From a virus: DNA of 21,907 nucleotides. Positions 1-8,397 of the stretch are shown one piece after another; positions within the stretch are counted from its first letter, which is position 1, and the number at the start of each line of letters is the position of its first letter. Made by a program: the position numbers and the translations under genes. The notes below the pieces were generated by a model that had not been told where the DNA came from, ran no database searches, and saw only the letters and a list, made by a program, of their open reading frames with translations. Location: positions 1-21,907 of the IMG/VR virus record IMGVR_UViG_3300044796_000298. One strand, written 5' to 3'.

Positions 1-2015
1 CTTGATCCAACAACATTAAATGCGTCTGATTGATTATATGTTATGTTAACTTGATTTCCAACTATTGCCGGAGAGTCTGTTGGCAGAATCACGGTAACGT
101 TGTACTTAACTTGTGTTCCAACGACTACGGCTGTATTGATAATCTCGCCATCATCTGCTGCTGTAAAATATAGCTCTTCATTAGTATTTATAAGCTTCAG
201 GCTTTCTATTGTGTTTATTGGATTATCCAACTCGAATAGATTTATAGCAAACCTGCCAACGAAATTAACTACAGAACTTACACTTACTACACCATTTGTA
301 GTGCTAAATATATTAGCATTGATTACTGAAGAGATGACATGTTTCGTTGAGCCAACGAAAAGTGTGTTCGTTGAATTTTGCGAGAATAATGTTCGTTCTG
401 TTCTAATGACATTAGACATGCCCCAATCTACGCTGTCGTCGCTTGGCCTTGGGTTGTTGTTGAGAATTTTTCCATCATAGTCACTGAACGGATCATAGCT
501 AACGATCCAGGTGTAATCGACTTGCAAGATGTTGCTTGGTGACGGAAGCGTATTGCCGCTAATTTGAATTTGTCCAGTTGTATTGATTGTTCCTGTGCCA
601 TTAAGATTTTGATTTATGACCGTATATCTCTCACCTGTGTTAACATTGAATACTCTTGTTACGTTGGTGGCTGGTGTATGTAGGAGCTGAATGATAGACT
701 GATCATTTGTAGAGACCAAACTATTTTCATTTGTAATGGATATGTTCTGTGTAGCGTTAGGTAGCTCAATTATATTGGAGAATGTGGTGGCATCTTGACC
801 ATTAAATTGTGCCTTTACCAAGTCCTCATTAAAAACGATCTGGTTGCTAATCCAAGCAAATGTATCAGATCCCCACGGGCTTCCTCCATATGGTCCTGTA
901 TCCTTTATAAGCTCATAATTTCCGCTGACAACCCCGAGAGAATTAACTGATTTTGGCGTAAAGTTCGAGCCGCTTAAAGAACCAGTAACAGACAAAATAC
1001 TATCAACTGGTTGTGCTGGAAGAACCCCATTTGCTATGTCATTTATTCTACGCTGTGTGATGGTTAATCCAGCGTCTGCTGGGATTTGTCCAAGCACGAA
1101 ATTATTGGCCGAATTGGTTGGATCGTTTGTGTTGCTTTTGTCCTGATATATGAACGTATCAGTGTATTGAAGCTCACGTGAGCCAAGGATAACAACATCT
1201 ACTTTACCACCTGTTCCCTCAGATATAATCGTGTATGAGCCATTTGCGTTTTCCTCTACTTGCGTACCGTCTCGTGTCATAAGGGGATTACCTGGACCTA
1301 TGACAGCTGCATCTTCGACCGAATTATCGGCAAGAGCCGTATTCTGATAACCAAGTGCAGTGCCTATATTAGACCCGCTGAATATTGCAAGTACGCGGTT
1401 CCTAAATGTAGCATCATCCTCTTGATCGCTTCCACCCGTGAATGGGAAAACGTTTGTCACGTGTGAGGCGCCAACTGTGGATGTGGATACAATTGAATAG
1501 TTTGAAATATTTCCAGCCACACCAGGGGTCGAGGCCTGTGCAGAAACCTCAACCGCGTATGGATCTGTTATGTTTAGAAAGTTTAGATTGTTTTGATACT
1601 GAACAGCAATGGCTTTGTAAGAATTTGCTTGTGATGGATTGACGCTTATGCCGTTGACAACCGTGAATGTGAATCCATTGCTGGCTGTCAGAATGTCTCC
1701 TGCGTTGATGCTAATGGTTGCTGACAGTGATGCAAATGTATATAGAACAGTTCCTGTAGATTGCTGAGCTGTTTTTCGTGTTGCACCATAGTTCTGCGCT
1801 AATCTATCAAGATCGTTGCCTGAAACTATCCTAAGAGATTGTAGGTTTGAAATTTTAGATAACTCATCATAAAGTAATGATATTTGGCTAGATGGGGCAT
1901 CAACGAACAAATCTCTAATTACAGATCCTGGATTCATAGTAGCATCTGGCATAGATGCTTTAAAATAATCCAATAGTGATAATACAAGATCGTTTGTTGT
2001 GCGAATGGTGACCAT
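1..2015 (-). CDS. Baseplate wedge protein, J/gp47/gp6-like (3' end cut by window edge)
   Basis: The frame is open from an ATG at 2015 to the left edge, giving 671 codons with no stop, so the C-terminus is missing. AGGA lies four bases before the start codon. Residues about 28-50 contain PGSVIRDLFVDAP followed by an amphipathic helix, which is typical of the N-terminus of the Mu gp47/P2 gpJ baseplate family. Near residue 195 a TGGSDQEDDATFRNRV segment matches the 'GG-D-E-x-R-x-R' signature of the same family. The rest is rich in Ser, Thr, Asn and Val and looks beta-stranded. At over 671 aa it is much longer than Mu gp47 or P2 gpJ and nearer to T4 gp6. Known members form the wedge ring around the hub. 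It follows the gp25-like gene, the order seen in P2- and Mu-type tails. Family is fairly sure; the exact T4 counterpart is inferred. Confidence 0.85.
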   Translation of the reverse strand, partial: MVTIRTTNDLVLSLLDYFKASMPDATMNPGSVIRDLFVDAPSSQISLLYDELSKISNLQSLRIVSGNDLDRLAQNYGATRKTAQQSTGTVLYTFASLSATISINAGDILTASNGFTFTVVNGISVNPSQANSYKAIAVQYQNNLNFLNITDPYAVEVSAQASTPGVAGNISNYSIVSTSTVGASHVTNVFPFTGGSDQEDDATFRNRVLAIFSGSNIGTALGYQNTALADNSVEDAAVIGPGNPLMTRDGTQVEENANGSYTIISEGTGGKVDVVILGSRELQYTDTFIYQDKSNTNDPTNSANNFVLGQIPADAGLTITQRRINDIANGVLPAQPVDSILSVTGSLSGSNFTPKSVNSLGVVSGNYELIKDTGPYGGSPWGSDTFAWISNQIVFNEDLVKAQFNGQDATTFSNIIELPNATQNISITNENSLVSTNDQSIIQLLHTPATNVTRVFNVNTGERYTVINQNLNGTGTINTTGQIQISGNTLPSPSNILQVDYTWIVSYDPFSDYDGKILNNNPRPSDDSVDWGMSNVIRTERTLFSQNSTNTLFVGSTKHVISSVINANIFSTTNGVVSVSSVVNFVGRFAINLFELDNPINTIESLKLINTNEELYFTAADDGEIINTAVVVGTQVKYNVTVILPTDSPAIVGNQVNITYNQSDAFNVVGS

Positions 2016-2041
2016 TTCTTCCTAAAATTTTAGAATTAAGC

Positions 2042-2473
2042 TTATACTGTTGATGCGTTGAAAGTGGCAGCTACTCCGCCGAATGACTTGTCGAGAACTC
2101 TTATGATGATTGTAAATATTCTTGGGTCTATTGAATTTCTATTAACACTAATTTTTGTGATTGCGGCTATTTGCTCTCCTGGCGAGACTTTTTGACCCTG
2201 AGATACTTGTATTGCTTGAAGGCTTTTTAGTGTTTCTACTGCTGTTTGTAGCTGGCTTTGTGCCGATGCTACTGTTATGTCTGAACTGAGAACAGAACCT
2301 ATTAAAGTTCTAGAAATCATCGATCCGTACCACGGTTGAAGAGGGTTCGCTCCAAGCGTTGTTATAGCGATTTTTAGCAGATCTTGAACGAGTTTGTCGT
2401 TATTTTGAATAATGGACAAATCTCCGTTATCTAGAACAAGATCACCGTTCAATATTTGAAGATCAAATGACAA
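2042..2473 (-). CDS. Baseplate wedge protein, gp25/gpW-like, TTG start
   Basis: This 143-aa protein has the layout of the gp25-like wedge family: an opening strand pattern NGDLVLDNGDL, a helix with KLVQDLLKIAITTLGANPL, then QPWYGSMISRTLIG, a helical middle and C-terminal strands. T4 gp25 and P2 gpW, of similar size, link sheath to baseplate wedge. The start is TTG at 2473. An in-frame TAA lies immediately before it, so no upstream start is possible, and the family pattern begins only a few residues in, so a later start would damage the protein. An AGGCGG sequence just upstream is a plausible ribosome binding site. The gene sits 26 bases before the J-like gene. Some gp25 relatives were once called lysozyme-like, but a wedge role is the better reading. 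Confidence 0.85.
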   Translation of the reverse strand: MSFDLQILNGDLVLDNGDLSIIQNNDKLVQDLLKIAITTLGANPLQPWYGSMISRTLIGSVLSSDITVASAQSQLQTAVETLKSLQAIQVSQGQKVSPGEQIAAITKISVNRNSIDPRIFTIIIRVLDKSFGGVAATFNASTV

Positions 2474-2510
2474 TTAAACCGCCTGTTTAAATGCTAAATT
2501 ATTGAGTAAT

Positions 2511-4187
2511 CTAGTTATTTTGATTGGTGAGTGAGAAGTCCCCGGCACTAAGATCGTTAAAATACTGTTGAATTAGCTTAAATGTTACGCTTACGCCAGT
2601 ATCAAAATCCATCATTGATGTGGATATTGGATTTTGTGCTAATGATGCCGATTTTAAATCTGATCTCTCTTTTAGTCTCGCGAACGCACGCTGATCTATA
2701 AGACCAAGTAATGAATTTATTGGCATGACCCACAGTGTAGATTGTATAGATAGAACGTCCAGAACGCCGAGACCGCTGAATTCTCCCATAATAATTTCTA
2801 TTGTTTTCAGTGAGTCAATTGCCTCGTTGCCAATACTATTGCGAATATTATTTAGTTTATCTATTAGATCTGTATATGATTTTGATGATACCTTTAAACC
2901 ATCAAATACCGTATCATCAAGATTTGAGAACGCAAAATCACCAGGATCTGTCATTCCGGACAATCCAACATCGAATTGAGCCTGATCAATGTAATTTCTT
3001 GTCATAGCATCTAGAATATCTAGCTCATAATTTGGATTTCTCGATTGGTAGTCTGCATTACGATTACCATCATTTATAACTGGATTAAGTGTAGCACCGG
3101 CCTCTGGGCCGGATTGTGGATTGGGAACAGGTTGCCAATTCATATTGGTAGATACTTCTTTAATATTGTCAATTGAATCGTGTAATTTTTTAATGATGGC
3201 TCTCATCAATCTAAAATATCTTTGAAAAATCATTATCTCTGATGAATAGTATTGTTTTTGGCTGGTCGAAAACTGCAACAATCCCTGATCTGTTATTGCT
3301 TGATTGCTTTGAATACTTGTAGATAGACTGTCAATAAATGACTGTGTGCTTGCTTGATTATTATTTGCATTATTTGAATTAAGTGAATTACTTAATCTTG
3401 TAGTTATTACTCTTTCTATATATGGTCTTTTTAAATATGTTGATCCTCCATTTGGATTATCAATTATTTTTGTTTGTGATTTATCATAGAGAAATGGAGC
3501 ACAGATATTATTCTTGGTTGGCACTACGGCAGATGCTATTCTTGGATCGACGATGAACGGCCGCAAATAATGCTTTGATCTTAGGAGAGTAGTAGTGTCT
3601 CCACCGTTAATTTGGGTAATTTCATCGCTATAAAAACGTTCTATATATGCGATACGATCGTCTATTGTCTGTTCTTGACCCTTATCAATTGCCGGGAAAA
3701 CAATATTATCTGTAAGTTGTTTTTCAAAAGATCGTATGAACACCGATCCTATTGCAAGTGCGACAGCATTAAGAGTCTGAGCTGACCATATGGGCGTATA
3801 ATATTTTTGTGTATTGTTTTCTCTTACATCTAATTGTGTTGATGTAAAGTTTGTGTTAGCTATAATGGCATTTGCAATATTGGTATATTTTGCCTGCGAG
3901 GTCTTATCAAGATTTAAATTTGGATCATATCCTGGGCTATAAAATCCTGACAGATCTGTGGCCACGACGGGTAGTCCAGTCATACGATAAAAAGCATTTA
4001 CACGTGATTCTTGTGGATTAGCGCCGAGATAGCTACGATTTTGATCAATTGGGGTTATAAGATTTGTATATAGTTCATCGATATCTATGTTTAAAATATC
4101 TTGATCATCATAAAATTGCGCCTGATGTGGAATTGGTCCTGTTGGATTTGGTGCCGCGGCATCGGCACTGGTGATTATTACCGGCAT
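2511..4187 (-). CDS. Unassigned 558-aa baseplate-region protein
   Basis: I do not recognise a family. The ATG at 4187 lies three bases after the stop of the preceding gene, with a GGAGAGG ribosome binding site inside the end of that gene, which suggests translational coupling. The N-terminal 60 residues are acidic and polar. An Asn-rich linker lies near residues 266-283. A basic, helix-prone stretch with RYFRLMRAIIKKLHDSI follows near residues 318-335. A hydrophobic segment, GVLDVLSIQSTLWVMPINSLLGLI, sits near residues 476-500. There is no signal peptide and no enzyme motif I can name. Its place between the spike/membrane-like genes and the gp25-like wedge gene makes a baseplate structural role likely, perhaps wedge-to-hub linkage; this is inference from position only. 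Confidence 0.6.
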   Translation of the reverse strand: MPVIITSADAAAPNPTGPIPHQAQFYDDQDILNIDIDELYTNLITPIDQNRSYLGANPQESRVNAFYRMTGLPVVATDLSGFYSPGYDPNLNLDKTSQAKYTNIANAIIANTNFTSTQLDVRENNTQKYYTPIWSAQTLNAVALAIGSVFIRSFEKQLTDNIVFPAIDKGQEQTIDDRIAYIERFYSDEITQINGGDTTTLLRSKHYLRPFIVDPRIASAVVPTKNNICAPFLYDKSQTKIIDNPNGGSTYLKRPYIERVITTRLSNSLNSNNANNNQASTQSFIDSLSTSIQSNQAITDQGLLQFSTSQKQYYSSEIMIFQRYFRLMRAIIKKLHDSIDNIKEVSTNMNWQPVPNPQSGPEAGATLNPVINDGNRNADYQSRNPNYELDILDAMTRNYIDQAQFDVGLSGMTDPGDFAFSNLDDTVFDGLKVSSKSYTDLIDKLNNIRNSIGNEAIDSLKTIEIIMGEFSGLGVLDVLSIQSTLWVMPINSLLGLIDQRAFARLKERSDLKSASLAQNPISTSMMDFDTGVSVTFKLIQQYFNDLSAGDFSLTNQNN

Positions 4188-4190
4188 ATG

Positions 4191-6299
4191 TTATACCTCT
4201 CCGTCTCTCGCCACATCGCCCGCGTCGCGTCGTGGTTCGCCAATTGGTATGGCTGGTGCTTCTACGAATGTGTATGATAGAATATCGATAGATATCGATG
4301 GTGTCTCGTCAATAGATGGTGGGTTGTTAAGTGTGCTTACATATGTATTGTTGAATGCTACTTTAATTGTTCCGTTTCCTGGCTTGTCGGTTGTAATGAA
4401 CGCATTGTATAGTCCATATCCATCATATATGAATGGTGAGATTTCGCCGAGAGATATTACTCCGGTTAAATTCTGAGCAACAGCTGCTCCGACATTCGCT
4501 GGAAGATTTGCTGATGTGTTCTGCCCAGAGTTTTCATTAATGGTAACGCTTAAGGTTATCGGTTGTGTTGTAAATTGAATTGATGTGTCTAACTCAAATG
4601 AACTTTCATATTGGTTATATCCCGCGCCTATTACACCCGTGAGGCAGGCAGATGCCTGATCCTGCAATGTTGATAGACAAGCAAGTATGTTGTTTTGCAG
4701 CTCATTAGCTGTGTCCAAAGACATGTTATTTCTGAAATTAGCAACATTGTCAGCGATACAGCTTTGAGCAGCAGCTACATCTGGTAGTGGAGCTATAGCA
4801 AGAGCATTGGCAAGATTCACGCCTGCCGAATTAAACAATCCGCCTAGTGTGGTGTTGATGAAATCTCGATTTACAGCTACCGTTGGCATACACCCTATCG
4901 TTATGAGTGGAAGAAGTGCGCCTGGGTTGATGTTGAATGTGTAAGTGAGATCTGAATAGAGTACGCCATCGGGCACCAAAATACCCGTTTCAATAGTTGG
5001 TATGTGGAATACGTCATCTATACGCGCCGTGTTCCCACTCGCCGTGACGATCGGAGTAGTACCATCGTCTTCTGTAATTGTGCCACCTACGAGATTTAAT
5101 GTTCCGTCGAATGGAGCTACAAGATTGCCGTTATATGAAGCGACACCTTTTGTAGGTGGCGCCTTTACTATGGCGTTAGTTATTCGTATATATCGTGGAA
5201 GGCCAGATATTATGTTTCCATATAAAAAAGGATCATAGAACAAGCGAAAGTTTATTGTATATGGGACGTTTGTAGGATCTGTGTTGTCATCATAGGTTGC
5301 TCCGCTTGGGAAAAATACGGTATTATTTCCTGATGGAAGATCGAAGGCGTGAGTGATATTATAGAATTGTTGATCCTGGGCAAGATTAGGATCATAAAAC
5401 TGCCAGCTTTCCTGGCGTATTGCTGATAGATTTGCAAATAGCGATGATGGAAACGCGCTTAAACTAGGTGGTACTGGTAATCCTACTTGCGGTAGATACT
5501 GAAAAAACCCAGTGCTACTTGTTATACCATCTGTTGAATTATTTTTGATGAACGCAGGACAGACATCCGTAGTACAGCAGCCATCAGCGCCTCCTTCCGA
5601 TGAGCTGCAAGGAGGGATGTCGAAGCCCAGTCCAAGCATACCCTTGATTAACTGAACGATTAATAGAATAACACCAAATATAACAAACAAATCTTGTAGC
5701 AGACATAGCAAATCTCCTACCTTCTTTGTTATGGCAATAATACTACTATTGTCCAAACGCTTCACCGCAGCAGCCAGCATTTTTATGTTTTTGATTATTG
5801 TTGCAATGATATTGAGTATTCTCTGAATAATGTATTCAACGAGAGCAATAATCAACAGTATCAATGCTATAATGATCAGTATTAATGCCAAGAATGGAAA
5901 TAGTGAGAAGAACTCGGGCAAGCATACCCTGAATAGTCTTGATATTGCTCTTGGTAGCTTAATTGGGTTTGGTATTGCACATAAAACTTCTATAATACAT
6001 AGAATCAAATTTAGAACAGGTAAGAAAAACTTGTATAGCATTAAAAATGGCATACATTGTTCTAGTAGTGATAAGAATGCGCTAAATGGTTTATTGAACA
6101 CATCTGAATCAAGATTTGGTTTCAGTAATCCAGATGGTAATGCAAAATTTAAACTGTTGAACAGTCCGGTGAGATCTGGCAACGGTATTGGTGGAAACTG
6201 AATATTTAAAGATGGTAATGTGGGTGCAAAACCAGTGATTCCGGCAGGTGGTGCTGGCGGATGAAAATTTGAATCATTTAATGGTTGGCAGGGGCACAT
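4191..6299 (-). CDS. Baseplate-operon protein with multiple predicted transmembrane segments
   Basis: This 702-aa protein has three visible zones. Residues 1-70 are Pro-rich and start with a CPC motif. Residues about 83-226 contain at least three long hydrophobic segments (about 83-108, 131-157 and 198-225), with a further amphipathic helix at about 158-178. The second includes LALILIIIALILLIIALVEY. A cysteine cluster follows (Cys 231, 241, 242, 247), and the remaining 450 residues look like soluble beta-rich domains. No typical N-terminal signal peptide is present. The ATG is preceded by a weak AAGAG, and the gene begins 27 bases after the spike gene. Membrane-spanning proteins are unusual among baseplate components. 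It may be carried in the baseplate and enter the host inner membrane during DNA delivery, but that is inference; the family is unknown to me. Confidence 0.75.
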   Translation of the reverse strand: MCPCQPLNDSNFHPPAPPAGITGFAPTLPSLNIQFPPIPLPDLTGLFNSLNFALPSGLLKPNLDSDVFNKPFSAFLSLLEQCMPFLMLYKFFLPVLNLILCIIEVLCAIPNPIKLPRAISRLFRVCLPEFFSLFPFLALILIIIALILLIIALVEYIIQRILNIIATIIKNIKMLAAAVKRLDNSSIIAITKKVGDLLCLLQDLFVIFGVILLIVQLIKGMLGLGFDIPPCSSSEGGADGCCTTDVCPAFIKNNSTDGITSSTGFFQYLPQVGLPVPPSLSAFPSSLFANLSAIRQESWQFYDPNLAQDQQFYNITHAFDLPSGNNTVFFPSGATYDDNTDPTNVPYTINFRLFYDPFLYGNIISGLPRYIRITNAIVKAPPTKGVASYNGNLVAPFDGTLNLVGGTITEDDGTTPIVTASGNTARIDDVFHIPTIETGILVPDGVLYSDLTYTFNINPGALLPLITIGCMPTVAVNRDFINTTLGGLFNSAGVNLANALAIAPLPDVAAAQSCIADNVANFRNNMSLDTANELQNNILACLSTLQDQASACLTGVIGAGYNQYESSFELDTSIQFTTQPITLSVTINENSGQNTSANLPANVGAAVAQNLTGVISLGEISPFIYDGYGLYNAFITTDKPGNGTIKVAFNNTYVSTLNNPPSIDETPSISIDILSYTFVEAPAIPIGEPRRDAGDVARDGEV

Positions 6300-6312
6300 T
6301 TTACTCTTTTAT

Positions 6313-6326
6313 ATATCAGTTGATAT
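6313..6326. repeat. Short inverted repeat between spike and membrane-like gene
   Basis: ATATCA and TGATAT flank a two-base centre, directly after the spike stop codon and 14 bases before the next ATG. On the coding strand it runs into TATATAAAAGAG. It could be an operator, a weak promoter element or a small hairpin near the ribosome binding site, but such AT-rich repeats also arise by chance. Confidence 0.2.
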
Positions 6327-8396
6327 TTAAATTTGTCCTTTGTTTTGATCTTTTACTACTTCTCTTCCTTGTATATACATATTTTCGGCTTCTAGATACA
6401 TATCGGAATTTGTATGGAGCTGTATCGGTCCGTTTGCCGAGCACACAATTCCACCAGGAGTTGATATTGTAATTCCATTCACATCTATTCTTAGAACTGT
6501 TAAAGATCCGAGACCATCATACACTCTTATATCGAGAGCACCAGCAATTAGCCCTGTGTTGGCGCCAAGAGGGGAATTTGCAAATCTTGTTTTTCCATTT
6601 GGTCCGGGCTGCTCTGGCGGTACAGTGCTGCCTCCGATTTCCAGGAATACCTGCCCATCGAGCTTTCCTGCTAAACTTATGTTTTGGAGATCTCTGCCAA
6701 TTGCCGCAACTATACCGCCTTGTGTGTCTAACCATAGGGACTGTCTATCGACAGTGTTAGCGCCTATATTAACCTCAATCGATCCATCAAAGTTCATTTG
6801 ACCGCTTCGACCACCTGCATTTGCGTTAGGTCCAGCCGTAATAATTGTGTTTGTTACAATGTATGGAATTGGCGGTATGAGCCCATTGGCAAGGCTTGTT
6901 ATGGGAACATACTCTGGTGGAACATACTCCGTGCCAGTTTGAAATGTTATGCACGTTTGTGCAATGTTATGATATGTTGTGCCTAATCCAATGCTTGCCG
7001 TGGTAATTCTATCGATAGGGGCAGAGCTTCCCCCAAGATCATCTACAAGCGATATGGGCGTTGCGTTTGCAAATGATTCAGTGAGAATATCTGTGTAATC
7101 GCTATTAAATAATAAAGCGTTTGGATCTTTTGTGGCAGGATCCAAATTGACAGTCGAATAATTCTCATATCTCGTCAATAGAGGAACATTACCCATTTCG
7201 CTCGATGCTGGAACATTGAGTTTAAATTGTCCCTCTTTGTCTATGTCAAAATGAAATCTACTACGCAAACGAGCATAGTTATTTGTATTGTTAACATCTG
7301 GAACACCAGAACCATTTGTTTCTTTTCTTGCGTTGATCTCAAAGTGATATGCGAGACTCTTTCGTTCAAATCTTTTGATCTGTTCATACACATTATTAAA
7401 TGTGTCTTTGCTAACCGTAGATTTCACATTAGCAACAGATAGACTACTATTTGTTCCTATTGGAATTACACTTCTGTTTATATCTACTATATTACCAAAG
7501 ATATCTACCACAGTCCCTTTTGTACTCTCCATTAGATAGTTTGGAGATACAAGGCTTAGACTGAGCGCATCGGATCTACCTTCACGTCTATTAATGAAGT
7601 AGGGCAATGTCGATGACACGTTGCTTGGTGCATTTGGGTTATACCCCTGCAATTCAACATCATTGCTTCGTACGTATGCGAATTGCTCGTATTCGAAAAC
7701 AACTTCGTGTTTTTCTATTCTTGCTGGGTTTCTTACCGATGAGCCCGTATTAGAATTACTTGTCTTTGCGATCGGGTCCATGCCAACTACACTTAATACA
7801 TCATCATATGATGCATCGGCAGCACGCAGTGCTTTCGAGAAAATAGTTGCTGGGTTCCTATCTCTTTTTATGCTGCCTTCTATGCTTCGTGAAGCCTGTG
7901 TTAATGAATACACATTATCGAATGTATTAACCACAACAGCACGATTAGTATCGAATACAAATGAATCAGCGTAATCTCCAATTGTAATACCGTTATCATC
8001 TAAGGTAATTGATTCATCTGTATTTGCCTGAATTACGATTTGATCATCACTTAATGATGGTATTATAATTTGTGTCGGTGTGATTGTATTCTTGGCAGAG
8101 GGGTCCTGTGCCAGAAAAGATACTATATAATAGTTGGCTCCACCTTCCGCCTGAGCAACAAGAACAGGTGTTCCGCCACGCGGTTTGCCACCAATGAACC
8201 CTCCACCGGAGGAGAAATAGGAAATTGGCAACTGAGCCGGAACAATTTGTGGTGGGCCTATTGCGGAATCTTTAATTTTTACATAGGCTATTTTTGTTGC
8301 AAGATCGATATGATCAATTGATGCGACTTTAATAAATCCAGATGGCCTCTGGACAACTATATCTGCTACTCCTCTATTATCAATTCTTTGTGCCAT
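6327..8396 (-). CDS. Baseplate central spike protein, gp5/gpV-like
   Basis: This 689-aa protein starts with an ATG one base after the hub stop codon (TAA-A-ATG), so the two are probably translated in step. Residues about 15-95 read as an OB-fold: short strands, a YFSSGGGFIGGKPRGGTPVLV loop-strand segment and a YYIVSFL strand, as in gpV/gp5 spike proteins. The last 50 residues contain TPGGIVCSANGPIQLHT and DMYLEAENMYIQGREVV, short repeated strands like the C-terminal beta-helix of gp5-type spikes that form a trimeric needle. Known members pierce the outer membrane at contraction. Unlike T4 gp5, I see no lysozyme domain in the middle; residues about 110-590 are unassigned. The position right after the hub gene supports the call. 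Confidence 0.8.
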   Translation of the reverse strand: MAQRIDNRGVADIVVQRPSGFIKVASIDHIDLATKIAYVKIKDSAIGPPQIVPAQLPISYFSSGGGFIGGKPRGGTPVLVAQAEGGANYYIVSFLAQDPSAKNTITPTQIIIPSLSDDQIVIQANTDESITLDDNGITIGDYADSFVFDTNRAVVVNTFDNVYSLTQASRSIEGSIKRDRNPATIFSKALRAADASYDDVLSVVGMDPIAKTSNSNTGSSVRNPARIEKHEVVFEYEQFAYVRSNDVELQGYNPNAPSNVSSTLPYFINRREGRSDALSLSLVSPNYLMESTKGTVVDIFGNIVDINRSVIPIGTNSSLSVANVKSTVSKDTFNNVYEQIKRFERKSLAYHFEINARKETNGSGVPDVNNTNNYARLRSRFHFDIDKEGQFKLNVPASSEMGNVPLLTRYENYSTVNLDPATKDPNALLFNSDYTDILTESFANATPISLVDDLGGSSAPIDRITTASIGLGTTYHNIAQTCITFQTGTEYVPPEYVPITSLANGLIPPIPYIVTNTIITAGPNANAGGRSGQMNFDGSIEVNIGANTVDRQSLWLDTQGGIVAAIGRDLQNISLAGKLDGQVFLEIGGSTVPPEQPGPNGKTRFANSPLGANTGLIAGALDIRVYDGLGSLTVLRIDVNGITISTPGGIVCSANGPIQLHTNSDMYLEAENMYIQGREVVKDQNKGQI

Positions 8397-8397
8397 T

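Noticed and set aside
2022-2033. Palindrome CTAAAATTTTAG before the J-like gene as an operator
   Set aside because: It is short, AT-rich and overlaps the ribosome binding site region; chance is a fair explanation and there is no second copy that I noticed near other genes.
2042-2473. gp25-like gene read as a lysozyme
   Set aside because: Some relatives carry that label historically, but no catalytic residues for wall cutting are evident and position and size fit a wedge protein.
100-8321. Plus-strand open frames of 60-126 codons across the baseplate genes
   Set aside because: All are nested in longer minus-strand genes that show family motifs and good junctions; none has its own start signal or recognisable protein pattern.
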